DNA of 64,000 nucleotides from Solanum dulcamara. Its lineage: Eukaryota; Streptophyta; Magnoliopsida; Solanales; Solanaceae. The position numbers and the translations under genes were made by a program. Where the stretch lies: the NCBI RefSeq assembly GCF_947179165.1, contig NC_077248.1, positions 52,233,732 to 52,297,731 of the forward strand, given 5' to 3'. Of this stretch, positions 10,571-22,285 are shown piece after piece (positions within the stretch are counted from its first letter, which is position 1; the number at the start of each line of letters is the position of its first letter). Below the pieces are notes generated by a model. The model had not been told where the DNA came from. It saw only the letters and a list, made by a program, of their open reading frames with translations, and ran no database searches.

Positions 10571-11779
10571 AAAAGACTCTAAGGTGCGTCTCCAATCTTC
10601 CAGCTTAGCGTTAACTCCGCTACGAGTCTCATCGATGAGGACTATGTCGTCCGCAAAAAGCATACACCATGGCACCTCACCTTGAATTTGTCGCGTCAAT
10701 CCATCCATCACCAAGGCAAATAGGAACGGGCTAAGAGCTGATCCTTGATGCAACCCCATCATAACTGGGAAGTGTTCTGAGTCCCCTCCTACTGTCCTTA
10801 CCCTGGTTTTGTCACCCTCGTACATGTCCTTGATCACCCTTATGTACGCTACAGGTACACCTTTAGCCTCCAAACATCTCCATAGTATCTCTCGTGGGAC
10901 TTTATCGTAAGCCTTTTCCAAGTCGATGAACACCATATGTAAGTCTCTCTTCCTCTCCCTATATTGCTCCATTAGTCTCCTCATAAGGTGGATGGCTTCT
11001 GTAGTTGAGCGTCCCAGCATAAATCCAAACTGGTTCTCTGAAATAGACACGCCTCTCCTCACCCTCATCTCTACCACTCTTTCCCATACTTTCATAGTAT
11101 GGCTTAGAAGCTTAATACCTCTATAGTTGTCACAGCTCTGGCTATCCCCTTTATTTTTGTAAAGCGGGATCATGATGCTCGATCTCTATTCTACGGGCAT
11201 CGTTGCCATCGTAAAGATGATATTAAATAACCTAGTCAGCCATTCCAAACCTACCGAGCCCGCACTCTTCCAAAATTCTCCTGAGATCTCGTCAGGTCCG
11301 GTCGCTCTTCCCCAGCGCATCCTACGAACAACATCCTTAACCTCATCGACCATAATACTCCTACAACCCCCAAAATCATGACTCCTTCCTGTATGTTCCA
11401 AATCTCCCAACACAATTTCTCTGTCCCCTTTGTCATTCAAAAGTTTATGGAAGTATGACTGCCATCTTTGTTTGATAAGGGTCTCCTCTACCAATACTTT
11501 TCCATCTTCGTCTTTAATGCACTTCACTTGATCCACATCGCGTGCCCTTCTCTCCCGGGCCCTGGTTAGCCTGAATAATTTTCTGTCCCTACCTTTCTCT
11601 TCCAGTTTAGCATAAAGACGTTCAAAAGCTGCCATTTTTGCCGTTGCAACCACCGACTTCACCTCCTTCCTCGCTATCTTATACAGTTCTCCATTCGTCC
11701 ACTTCTCCACCTCATCCTTGCTCTCCATCAACTTATCCCCTCTTTTTTTTGATAAATTAAGTCTAGCAGGGTACCACAT
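10571..11779 (-). pseudogene. RTE-type LINE reverse transcriptase fragment
   Basis: A nearly continuous minus-strand reading frame carries a lysine/arginine-rich linker (11779-11400), a WGRATGPDEI block near 11300 and the RT fingers ([14 protein letters not shown]). It then shows [47 protein letters not shown] and the catalytic FADD ([12 protein letters not shown], near 10640). The blocks match the plant RTE clade as I know it. A TAG stands where tryptophan is usual just before the [17 protein letters not shown] stretch (about 11184), and otherwise the frame is open. The copy lacks the endonuclease, the RT C-terminus and any 3' tail. It ends flush against the broken F1 LTR, which is not how a normal RTE insertion ends. 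Confidence 0.85.
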
Positions 11780-12015
11780 TTTGTGGATTCTAAATGATGC
11801 CTAACACCTTTCCTTCGGAATAATGTAAATCCTTATTTAGAATATAAAGTGATTTTTCACAGATTGAAATGTGAGTCATACATGTCATGTATCAAATAGA
11901 TTTTTTTTATTTTTCTTAATAAATTAGGTGGCGACTCTCTACAATAATTAATCATTTTAGAGTTTATAAGTTGTGCTTTATCTAACCTCGATAAAGATAG
12001 GGCATAATACTGATC
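11780..12015. other. AT-rich non-coding stretch
   Basis: No coding frame is convincing. It contains TAAATTAGGTGGCGACTCT near 11930, a phrase I associate with non-coding parts of Solanaceae gypsy elements. It lies between the LINE fragment and the Athila third ORF. Confidence 0.35.
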
Positions 12016-12220
12016 ACACGCAGCTCCTCAGTAATAAGTCTCCTCAGATTTTGACGATCATTTCTCTATTGCCCAATTATGTAGAAATCTAGAAGACCGG
12101 GAATGCACCACAACTTTGGTTGCCCTCCTATGTGGACTGATATAGTGGGCTGCTCGGGCATTAACTTCCCCACGGAGGATTCGGATCTTGAAGCAGATAG
12201 GGGTACTGAGTCGGCATCGT
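12016..12220 (-). pseudogene. Athila third ORF, downstream half
   Basis: Read on the minus strand, this segment continues in frame from the N-terminal half at 15481-15179 once the solo LTR between them is disregarded. It has a serine-rich start, then a hydrophobic stretch near 12070 and RNDRQNLRRLITEE near 12040. That last block resembles the uncharacterised plant transposon protein found after integrase in Athila elements. A stop lies just before it. The function of the family is unknown; a membrane or envelope-like role has been proposed for some Athila members, but nothing here shows it. Confidence 0.5.
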
Positions 12221-15178
12221 TGTTAAACCCTACACTCTCGAGCTCGGAATATCTCTTAAGTTATTTAGACATTATCATGGGATCTAGATAAGCTACGACA
12301 CTATCAAACGACTCTAAGGAAAGGAGAATGTCTTACCCTATAGTAGAGAAGGTTGAAAATAGAGTCATAAGAATCCGGAGGGAATTGAAGGCTAAATAAT
12401 GAGTCGTAGAACTCGATTTACCTACGTAATCTACCAACTTAGACGTCTTACATACTTAAGTTGCTTAAGGACATACCAAGCTTACGTAGCATGGATTACA
12501 TAGACTCCTAAAATAAGACGAGATTACGAACCCACGAAGAAGGGGAAAAGACGGCACGTGGCAACCAATGGAGGAGCGACACGTGGCAGCACCTCAAGCA
12601 AGCAGGTGACCCACCTTCTTGGGGTCAAGTAGGTAACCCACCTTTTTAGGGGAGGTGGACCCTATTTCCACGTGGTAGCCCCTAGTTTGCAGCATGATAT
12701 GGTGGACAATCATGGCTTGACACATGTCACCCTAAGGAGATGACATGTGTCACCTCTAAGGCGGACCTTATATACATGTTAAATGACTCATAATTTCATT
12801 CCCTATCCAAAACAATCTGCAGCAAGCAAAGAAAACAAAGCAAACCTTAGCTTAGAGAGAAAGTAGCGACGACTTGGTGAAAAAATAGGTAAGTCCCAAT
12901 TTCGCTCCATAAATTGATTATCTAGCGTATACCACAATGATATGTAGGTATTATAAGTATAAACTCATGGCTTGGTGCAGCCAAACCTGACAACAAACAG
13001 TCCACGCAACTTCCAGCATGCTAAGAAGGGTTTCGAGACAGGGTTTTGGCGTGTTTTGGCCAATTCCGGGAAAGGTAAGGTTTTCCCTTCTAATTTGAAG
13101 TTTATGGGGTATTTATGTAGTGTTTTGTACACCTTTTATACTGATGGAAGTATAAAAAAGTTGTGGAAATGATTGACGATAGAAACAATCGAAATTGAAG
13201 TCATCGTAGTTAAATTGTAGTCGAAAAGGGGTGTTGTGCGTGTGGGGTGCTGCTTCAGGTGTGTGGTGATGTGTTTCAGGTCCTAAATGTATTTCAAAAG
13301 GTTTGTGGGTGCTTCTGGTTGCATCCACACGACCCCTCGTTTCGTATAATTAAAGGTGGCAAAACAAAGATTAGAAACCCTATTTTGGTATTACAATTTT
13401 CAGCAAGTTGGGTGGAGTTTATATTGTGTAATATTGCCATGTTTTACTTGTATATGAGCTGCAGGTTGTTGTTTTTGGTTGGCTGTAGTAATGAGGTATG
13501 TAATTGGGAATTCGAATAGGGCACATTATAGGAGAGGTGTTGTCCGATTTTCGTTAACGCCTTAACTAGTGAAGGAACTAGTCGAGAAGGAGAGCGAGGG
13601 AATGGGGTTTATGAATACCCTTAAGTAATGTAAGATGCTGAAAGGTCTAAAGATGTTGATGTTCATATTGATTTCATGTTACCTAGGTTCACGGGATGAA
13701 AACGAGACCGGGACAAAGACTAACCCATAACAGGTATGTAGAGCTATTCTTCTTTTCTTTTGGCATGTCTTAGGTATAAGTTATGAATGGTTTGTATATG
13801 AAATGTGGGGATAATTCCACTCGTGAAACTCCAAGTGTAATTCATAAACTATATTCACTTTGTAAAATTAAGACTTCGGTAATAGTTGAGTTATTGCCTT
13901 TCCAAGCTGCCAGATCATGAACAGTAGTATATGTAATGCCTGTTTGTTCTTCCTTTTGGAATGTATTAGGTATAAATGTAATAGCATATGATATGAGGTG
14001 GAGGTAGTTCCAGTTCTAAGCTCCAGGTATAACTTGTGACTTTTATTTACTACTTGGATTAGAATTCTTAAAATAGTTGAACTACCCTCGAGTCTCCTAT
14101 TTGCTGAATAATACTTGAATGTGTCAGCTCCTATTCCTAAAGTCTCTGCGACGACAAATGTCTCTACTTCCATAAGTTGTTTAACCTTGTCGCAATACAC
14201 GTCTATAATTCCTGAATCTCTAGTTGATATGCTCCGTAACGATGTTTAGAAGATACTTAAGATGATTACTACTCTGATCTTGAGGTGAGGATTCACTTGA
14301 CTGTTTCATTGAGTCTCAAATGATGACTTAGTTGCATATAGTTTTTCACTACTCTACCCGAGCACCCTGTAACCCATCTTCCTCTGAGTCCCATAAGGGG
14401 GCTGAGAATGCGGTCGTGCCTAGTTTTACTATTCATTCACCGAGTCCCGGGCCGGCTATATATATGTAGAAGTATACGAGGATAAGGTGCCATATATGAT
14501 AAAGTAAAGCATATGATGATGCCGTATGTGATGATGCTCATCACCTCATCCCAGGCCAGATATATATATATGATGATATGATGGAAAATATGGATCGAGC
14601 CATATGTTCTTCGACATTGTTTTAAATTATGGATCGGGCCGAATGTTCCTCGACGTATTTTACTATATGATGATGGTATGCTATAGACGTACACTACTCT
14701 TTCACTGAGTCCCTCACTAAAGGGCCGGATACTTTATGTAGGCATGCATATGAAAATATAAGGATACATTTGTGACCCCAAGCCCCGGAGTGGACCAGAT
14801 ATGTTGTAATGACATATGAGATTATGCCGTATATGATAATATGATGCCGTATACGATGAAATGATAAAATAATATACATGATGATATGAAAACACGTGAT
14901 TATGATGAAACGATTATGATACCGAGTTCACTAAAGGGTCGGGTACAACGTATGATAAGGTATATGACTGCATGTCCTAAGCTGCAGGTACATTAATCTG
15001 TTAACTGTTATACATGTTTTCTGTAATCCCCATTTTAGTTGTTGTTTCAGTTATGATATGTTATGATTTATATACTCAGTACATATCATGCACGGTTCAA
15101 CTTAAGGGTAGCTGATAGATACGCATAAGGGGGTCTAAGTCGGACCCTAGTCGCGGCCTACGGGGTTGGGTCATGACA
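12221..15178 (+). mobile_element. F1 solo LTR (copy C), inverted relative to A, B and D
   Basis: It starts TGTTAAACCC and ends GGGTCATGACA, and is flanked by ATCGT on the left and ATCGC on the right, a 5 bp target duplication with one change. Its length of about 2.96 kb fits copy D. No internal region or second LTR is attached, so the element has been reduced to one LTR, normally by recombination between its two LTRs. It sits inside the third ORF of the Athila element. The ORFs predicted within it are short and unsupported. Confidence 0.88.
12555..12776 (+). promoter_or_regulatory. Putative U3 control region of F1 LTR copy C
   Basis: In element orientation this stretch holds three G-boxes (CACGTG at 12555-12560, 12580-12585 and 12669-12674) and a CCAAT at 12565. 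A decayed AGGTG/CACCT palindrome lies near 12601-12645. A perfect 12 bp inverted repeat follows (TGACACATGTCA, 11 bp spacer, TGACATGTGTCA, 12718-12752). A TATATACA stretch comes next at 12769-12776. G-boxes bind bZIP and bHLH factors in plants. Use as a promoter is inferred from the arrangement and from its conservation in copies A and D. Confidence 0.55.
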
Positions 15179-15481
15179 ATCGCTTTCCTCTACCTCTGAT
15201 GAATCCTGCTCTATAGAATGGGAGGGTGTGGATGCTGCAGATGAATGAGGCAGGGAAGAGTCTCTTCTTTGGTCTGACGCTGAGATGATTTGTTTGGAGT
15301 GTTGGGCCTTGGACCTCCTCACCAATGGTGACTCTGAATCATGAGACGACACCTCTTCAGATACATTAAGTTCAGCATCTGTTGGCATATCCTTGAGGCC
15401 TCGTCTAAAATTTTCCATGGCTTCCTTCTTAGAAGTTTGATTCTTCCCACTACCCTTTCTCGATGTTTGTTTTGGAGGCAT
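15179..15481 (-). pseudogene. Athila third ORF, N-terminal half
   Basis: The frame opens at 15481 with MPPKQTSRKGSGKN and gives about 100 residues rich in Ser, Glu, Lys and His before the solo LTR interrupts it. Third ORFs of Athila elements in Solanaceae often open with a similar Met-Pro-Pro-Lys stretch. It lies about 500 bases downstream of the integrase end, the position expected for the extra ORF. The basic, low-complexity N-terminus suggests disorder. The rest of the frame is at 12220-12016. The function is unknown. Confidence 0.6.
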
Positions 15482-15987
15482 TGTACCTGCGTAGGGAGAT
15501 TAGGCCACAAACACAAGTATAGGCTATGAGTCATAGAATGTTCTACAGGTCGTAGAGTAAACTCGTAAACTTAAAAGCTACTTCATGTTTTACATCTGGA
15601 GTTTGACGAGTCAGGTTTATGAGCCATAGTAGTTTTTACAGCCCGTAAAAATGACTTGGATGTCTTTCTGAGTCCTTTTCAGTTTCCAGTATTTCTAATT
15701 CGGCATGGGCACGAACTCAACCTTTGGCCTATTTTTTATGCTTTTTATTTGGGACTCTAATTTGACATGGACTCTAACAAAGTCTATGCTATCCTAAAAA
15801 CTATTAAGTGATAATAGAAAAAGATAAAAATAGACTGAATGAATACAAATTAAATTGGGTTGCCTCCCAAGTAGTGCTTGATCTAACGTCGCAGCATGAT
15901 GTAGATATGATTAGTTACTCAGACTTCACTAAGCTTCCATGCTTCCACGATTTTGATTTCATCCTCTGTGCCCATTTATGCTTTAAT
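15482..15987. other. Spacer between Athila integrase and third ORF
   Basis: There is no coding signal on either strand. The stretch is AT-rich with short pyrimidine runs on the plus strand and no convincing polypurine tract. Confidence 0.4.
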
Positions 15988-18900
15988 TTATTGACAATTA
16001 ACTTTGAACTTCGTACCATCCTTCTTTTCTAGATCGACCACACCACGTGGAAAGACTTGACTCACTCTAAGAGGTCCCAACCATTTTGACTTGAGTTTTC
16101 CAGGAAAGAAACTCATCATTGAGTTGAACAGAAGGACCAAGTCTCCGGGCGCAAATGGTCGCTTTTCAATCTTTTGGTCATGGTATTTCTTCATTCTTTC
16201 TTTGTACAAGGCTGCACTCTCATATGCATTTAGATGGAAATCATCAATCTCATTTATTTTATTCATCCTTTGCTTTGATGTGGCGTCCCAATCCATGTTC
16301 AATTTCTTCAATGCTCACATAGCTTTGTGTTCCAACTCTATGGGCAGATGACAATATTTCCCGAAGACAAGTTGATAAGGTGACATACCTATGGATGTCT
16401 TGAATGCAGTGTGGTAAGCCCATAGAGCATCATCAAGCTTCTTTGACCAATCCTTTCTATTTGCGCTCACCATCTTTGCAAGTATTTTCTTGATTTCATG
16501 ATTTGAGACTTCAACTTGTCCACTAGTTTGTGGATGATAAGAAGTTTCTACACTATGTCGAACCCCATACTTTTCAAGTAATGCTTTGAACAATCGATTG
16601 CAAAATGGGAACCTCCGTCGCTGATTATAACCCTTGGTGTACCAAATCTTGAGAAAATGTTATGCTTGAGGAAGGTGGTGACACTCCTTGCTTCATTTTT
16701 GGGAAGTACAACAACTTCAACCCATTTAGACACATATTCAACCACAATGAAGATGTATTTCATTCCACTTGAACTCAAAAAAGGTCCCATTAAGTCAATT
16801 CCCCATACATCGAATAATTCAATCACTAGAATATGAGTGAGTAGAAGCTCATGTTTCATTGAAATTCCTCCTTCCCTATGACAATGATCACAAGACTTGG
16901 CAAAATCATGAGCATCTTGATGAATTATTGGCCAGTAGTACCCATATTGTAGGATGTTGTAGGCTGTCTGGATACCACTATGATGGCCTCCAATGGGAGA
17001 CTAATGGCATGCTTCCAAAATACTCATCATCTCTACTTCAGGCACACAACGGTGAATAATCCCATATGTACAAACACAGAACAAGTATGGTTCTTCCCAA
17101 AAAAACTTCTTCACATCGGACATAAAATTGCAAAGTTGGTGAACATTTAAATCGGATGCTGCCAATACTTGTTCGTCTGGAAAGGTGTCATTTATCTAAA
17201 CTCCATCTTCCAAATTTAACATCACCTCTTCTTCAATCCTAGAGAGATGGTCCGTAACTTGGTTTTCTATCCCTTTTCGGTCTTTCACTTCAAAGTCGAA
17301 CTCTTTTAATAAAAATACCCAACGAATAAGTCTTGGCTTAGCATCCCTCTTTGCCATGAGATATCTCAATGCAGCATGGTCTGTGTGTAAATGACTTTGG
17401 TGCCCAACAATTAAGATCTAAATTTCTCGAAAGCGAACACAATGGCAAGCAACTCTTGTTCGGTCATGGTGTAATTTCTTTGAGCAACATTAAAGGCATT
17501 GCTAGCATAGTATATTGGATGTAAAATCTTCTCATGCCTTTGTCCCAATAATATGCCAAGTTCTACTCCACTTGCATCACACATGACATCAAAGAGCTGC
17601 TCCCAATTCGATGTAATGATGATAGAAGCCCATGCTAACCTTTTCTTTAATTCTTTGAACGCTTCTAGATATGCTTCATCAAAAATAAACTTTGTCTCCT
17701 TCTCTAGTAGTTTGCATAAAGGATGAGCTAATTTGGAGAAGTCTTTGATAATGCAGTGATAGAATACGACATATCCCAAAAAGCTTAAAATACCTTTGAT
17801 GGAAATGGGAGAAAGTAACTTTGCAATTACCTCAATCTTTTCTTGATCTACCTTAATGCCTTTGTTTGAAATCTTGTGATCCGGCACTATGCCCCTCTTT
17901 TACCATAAAGTGATACTTCTCCCAATTTAGCACAAGGTTGCACTCTCACACCTTTTTAGTACATATTGGTGATGAGCCAAGCAATCCTCGAATGAGTCAC
18001 CAACCACTGCAAAATCATCCATGAAAACCTCAATTGTATCTTCCACCATGTCCGAAAAGATAGATATCATACAATATTGAAAGGTCGCCGGTGCATTACA
18101 CATTCCGAATGGCATCCTTTTGAAGGAAAACATCCCATATGGGCATATGAAAGTGGTCTTCTCTTGGTCTTCTGGTGTTATAGAGATCTGATTGTAGCCC
18201 GAATATCCATCAAGAAAAGAGTACCAACTTTTGCCAATGAGATGGTTGACCATCTGATCTATGAAAGGCATTGGAAAATGATCTTTTTTAGTCCATTAGT
18301 TGAGCTTGCGATAATCCATACACACTCTCCAACAGGTGACAGGCCTTATTGGAATGAGTTCATTCTTTGCGTTTGGCACTACAGTAATACAACATTTTTT
18401 AGTACACATTGGACATGACTTACCCAATTACTATCTGTAATTGGATAAACAACTCTAGCATCTAACCATTTGATGATCTCTTTTTTGACTACCTTTTGCA
18501 TATGTGGGTTGAGATATTGTTGGTGTTCAATGCTTGGTTTAAAATCTGGCATGAGTTGGATTTTATGACTACACATGCCTGGTGGTATGCCAATAATGTC
18601 AGTTATGGACCACCCTATTGCTCTTTCGAAATACCTCAAGTAATGTAAGAGATTCTACTTGCATTTGGTGAAGATCGACAGCTATTATGACCAGAAATAT
18701 GTTTTTGGGATCCAAGAATTTATATTGCAAGTGAGATGGCAGTGCTTTGAGTTCCAAAGTTGGAGGTTCCTTGATGGATGGCTTTGCAAGCCGAGTTTCT
18801 TTATTCTTCAATTCTAAATTGAGTCTCTTCAGTGCGTGATTGAAAGTCCCAAGGCCATTTAGTGCACAAATGATTCATCATACTCTCCAATATGATCTTT

Positions 18901-19560
18901 ATCAAAGTTCATGATGACAGCAACTAGAGCTTCAACACCCAACCTCTCTTCAATAGGTATGTCTGGTTACACATCATCGACAATATCAATCACGAAAAAA
19001 CCTCATAGATTATTGAGATACTTTATTGATCGGCATACATCAAAGATCACCTCTTCATTGTTTAGTCAAAACTTTAGTTGGACAGTTTCCATGTCTACCA
19101 AAACACTTCTGATTGCCAAGAATGGTCTATCCAAAATGATAGGAGTATCAAAGTCTATTTTGCAGTCAAGAATGACGAAGTCAGCAGGGAATATGAATGA
19201 TTCAAACTTTACTAGAATATCATAAATAATGCCTACGGGCTTCTTCACAGTACGATCTGCCATCAAGAGCCGCATTGATGTCGATTTGGAGGCTCCCAAG
19301 CCCAATTATCGGAACACTGCAAGCGACATCAAGTTAATGCTAGCACCCAAGTTGCATAACACTTTTGCAAAGTTGAATACCTCAATGGTACATAGTATGA
19401 TGAATGCACCTGGGTCTTCTTTGTTTTGTACAAAGGAGTGAGTGGATATTGCACTACAATGATACAAGTTATCGGTCGGTTCAAAGCTTATCGTTCTCTT
19501 TTTTATGATAAGATTCTTCATAAACTTGGCATAACCCAGCTTTTATTCTAGAACCTCTAA
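15988..19560 (-). pseudogene. Athila-type gypsy pol: protease, RT, RNase H, integrase
   Basis: Read right to left, the protease region is at 19521-19066 (CNLGASINLMSLAVFR, where DLGAS is usual, then MGLGASKSTSMRLLMADRTVKKP). The RT entry is at 18639-18379 (GWSITDIIGIPPGMCSHKI and KKEIIKWLDA). The RT core is at 18271-17927 (SWYSFLDGYSGYNQI, RMPFGMCNAPATFQ and the active site FMDDF). RNase H is at 17887-17411 (CDASG, YTMTEQELLAIV). The integrase core is at 16859-16315 ([16 protein letters not shown] and [10 protein letters not shown] hold the D, D and E residues), and its C-terminal part at 16311-15988 includes FAPGDLVLL. FMDDF with an Athila-style protease marks the Athila lineage. Numerous stops and frameshifts break the polyprotein. 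All catalytic residues I could place survive except the protease Asp, changed to Asn. Confidence 0.88.
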
Positions 19561-21106
19561 CAAGGGAAAATTCACTGAAAATTATTTCAACATGGAAATA
19601 AACTTAAGAAACATTCCATCTTCAATATTGTTTTCAATCTTTGCGGAAAAGAAGGAGGAGGTCTTGGCATTGGAATTGGAGTTGGAGCAGCATCTTTTGC
19701 ATTGCCCACTTTCTAATCATGCTTTGTATCTCCATTTTCAGGTTGTTTGGCGTTTGGCTCTTCGCCTGCTGCTTCTTCCTCGATTTTTATTTTTGTTTCA
19801 TCTTCAATAACAACCACATCGTGCAAATCATCCTCAAGTTCTGGCAAAGGTGGATCAACTGTTTGAATGCCACTTCAAATGGTCATCGCTATGCATTGCC
19901 CATCATTCTTTGGATTTTGAATTTTATTACTTGAGAGAGTTCCTTTGTGGCATGGGTTCAAAGATGATGAAATATTCCCCAATTGTTGCTTAATAAGTTT
20001 TATGGATGTAGAATGTGACTCAACTTTTTAATTCATTCTGTAAAGATTAATGCATATCTCCTTAAGATTATCCTCTGTTGCATCATACTTTTTCATCATC
20101 TTAGCCATCATGTCTTCGATTCTTGCAAGTATGGATCTCCCATCTTGATTTTCGGGAGGGATGTATATGCCACTATTCTTGTTGTCTCTCTTTCTGTAAT
20201 CACATTCTCTGCCTTACCCGTGGTTTAGATCATTGTATATATTTCGGTTGTAATTATTCTCACGATTGTACTTTCCGTCACGATTGTAGTTGTTGTCGCG
20301 GTTGTAATGGCCCTCTCGATTGAAGTTGTTATAGTTCCAACCTTGATTTCCTTGACCTTGGCGCCAAGAATCTTGATTGGATGCTTGGGCATCAGTCTGG
20401 AAACCCCCTATTTTATCATTCACATAATAAGAATCTTCCTAATATCCATAATCGTTATAACTTGGTGCCCTACCTTGATGGTCGATTGCATTAATTTTTT
20501 CTTGTCCCATGCTTTTGACTACCAACCTGATATTAGTTTCTAATTGAGAGAGCTCTTGAAGTATTTCTTCATTTTGTAAATTGGGATTCTAATTTTTGTG
20601 AACAGAAAAACAGCTTTTTGAAGTTTCTGTGTCCCTGGTGCTCCAAGCTTTGTTGATCTTTGTAATACGATCAAGTCTCTTTACAGCCTCTTGGAAAGTG
20701 TTAGCCAAAAATGCTCTGCCAGTGATGGTGCCAGCGACAACCTTTCCATTATTATCAAGTGCACAGTAGAATATATCAAGAAGTTACTCATCTACTATCC
20801 TATGATTTGGCACGCTTCGTAGATACTTTACAAATCTCTCCCAACCACCACAAATTGACTTTCCGGGCAACTATTGGAAATTGTTGATTTTGTATGTTAG
20901 TTTCAACTTCTTAGATAATGGGAAATACTTCTCCATGAATGCTATGCGTAATTCATCCCAAGTTGTGATGGATTTGTACTAGAGTTCGGACAACCAAATT
21001 GAAGCTTTGCCAGTAAGTGATAATGGAAAAATGCGAAATCAAATGATATCCATATTTAAGCCTGGGTCATCAACACTGCTTTGGCAAACATATGCCACAT
21101 TCTAGA
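19561..21106 (-). pseudogene. Athila-type gag
   Basis: The minus strand carries a gag core at about 21100-20650, with ASIWLSEL, TTWDELRIAFMEKYFPLSKK, SICGGWERFVKYLRSVPNH and KRLDRITKINKAWSTRD. An Asn/Arg-rich segment and the run toward protease follow. Gag would form the particle around element RNA. The gene is cut at its 5' side at about 21106 by an LTR of family T lying in the opposite orientation, so the start codon, primer-binding site and 5' LTR are missing. In-frame stops are scattered throughout. No CCHC knuckle is obvious; the Asn/Arg-rich repeat occupies that position. The lineage fits the adjoining pol. Confidence 0.8.
20214..20330 (-). repeat. Asn-Arg-Asp/Glu repeat in Athila gag
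   Basis: At the DNA level a short unit close to CGATTGTAATTATTNTC repeats about six times. At the protein level it reads as recurring NYNRDN, NYNRDG and NYNREN blocks. It is a small in-frame repeat expansion within gag. Its antisense frame makes a cysteine-rich peptide that is not a gene. Confidence 0.8.
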
Positions 21107-21431
21107 GTCTCTTTTTGTATATACATTTTATCTGTCTTTTTCTTTTTGAGACAGCTTTATTTCCATTGTCCAATTTTGGGACTTGTACTTCTTTTTACTA
21201 GTAGCTCTGTACAGATGACTTCTAAGTTCTAGGAGGGATCTTTTTTATTTGTATATATTTAGCTGCTCCCGCCGTTCATGTATGCTCTTGTTATTTCATT
21301 ACTGTCTTTAGATAGAGTTGTTGGTCTTCTACCCTGACATCCCATTACTTGCAGTTCTGGGATATAGGTTATCTTGCCTACTGATGGGTTATAATAGGTG
21401 TCATCATCACCTGAGAAATCGGATCGTGATA
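21107..21431 (+). repeat. Partial LTR of family T, + orientation
   Basis: The last 70 bases (GGGTTATAATAGGTGTCATC, then ACCTGAGAAATCGGATCGTGATA) are the inverted counterpart of the start of the 551-1860 repeat. The 5' part of the LTR is missing, and the fragment abuts the truncated Athila gag at 21106. Confidence 0.65.
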
Positions 21432-21577
21432 AAAGGCTAGACAGATTTTTTTCCAACGACAGTTGGATACAAAAATTCCTAAATGCTCAAGTCCATCACT
21501 TGCCACGTACACACTCCGACAACTTTCCTTTACTAATATCCCTTTTCCAAAATAAAATTACAAGATGTCATAATATA
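21432..21577. other. Unassigned spacer
   Basis: No coding, repeat or RNA feature is recognised between the LTR fragment and the AT-rich Harbinger-like terminus. Confidence 0.35.
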
Positions 21578-22285
21578 TAGCCCATTTGGATTGACTTAAA
21601 AAAAGTAACTTAAAAGAAGTAACTTTTTAAAGTGCTGAAAGTTATTTTAAAAATAAGTAGTTATGTGTTTGGATAAATGTGTTGCAGCTGAAAATAAATT
21701 GTTGATGTGTTTGGATAAAAGTACTGTTAGAAACTTTTTTAAATCAAAATATCTGAAATACCCTTAAAGATATTAACAATATAAGAAGTTGATTACTTTA
21801 AGATTTTTATTTCTAAAAAAATATTTTAAACAAAATTAATTTATATTTTAATTTAATTTCAATATAAACTTATTGTTTAAGCTAATTTTATATACACGAC
21901 TTATTTTAAATTTTAAAAATATATAATTTTGAATAAATCACATAAAAGATTTAAGATATATTTTTAATTAAATTACAAGAATTAATATTTGTCGTCATTC
22001 ACTTATTATTTATAAGAGGAATAGTGAAAGAAGGAAAATAATATATGAATATATTTTAAAAATAAAAGGTTTGATACAAATAGAAATGTTAAAATGATAG
22101 AGAAGACTTCACTAGTACAGAAGTGGAAATATTCAAGTAATACAAATATCAAGCATTACAAATTTCATTAGCAATCATATCATGAAGCCCCATCCAATAA
22201 GTATCACTTTGGTCTTCCATATTTTTTCCTATATTATTAGCACTTGAAGTTGTTCCTACTTCGGAGTCAATCGATGGAAGTCTTA
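21578..22285 (-). mobile_element. PIF/Harbinger-like element end with C-terminal coding scrap
   Basis: The stretch starts AGCCCATTTGGATTGACTT, close to the GGGCCTGTTTGGATTGGCTT-like ends of Solanaceae Harbinger elements, and continues as very AT-rich sequence to about 22100. On the minus strand 22285-22140 an open stretch (SEVGTTSSANN, then MEDQSDTYWMGLHDMIANEI) ends at a stop. It resembles the tail of a plant HARBI1-type transposase or its partner Myb-like protein; I cannot decide which. Its upstream part is replaced by a gypsy fragment at about 22286. Confidence 0.45.

Larger units (their letters stand above)
4574..10573 (-). mobile_element. F1 gypsy element, internally deleted, 5' LTR truncated
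   Basis: The order on the minus strand is partial 5' LTR (10570-9628), primer-binding site, gag with the start of protease, a non-coding stretch, polypurine tract, 3' LTR (7063-4574). The internal region is only about 2.5 kb and lacks RT, RNase H and integrase, so the element cannot move by itself. It could have moved only with proteins supplied in trans before its 5' LTR was lost. The 5' LTR breaks at about 10570, where an RTE LINE fragment begins. The five bases before the 3' LTR are ACTCT; the matching duplication at the other end is gone. Confidence 0.7.

Noticed and set aside
12972..13519. Overlapping ORFs in the middle of LTR copy C
   Set aside because: They have no similarity to known families, are not conserved in copies A and D and overlap on opposite strands.
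20123..20323. Cysteine-rich small secreted protein
   Set aside because: It is the antisense of the Athila gag Asn-Arg repeat and has no signal peptide.
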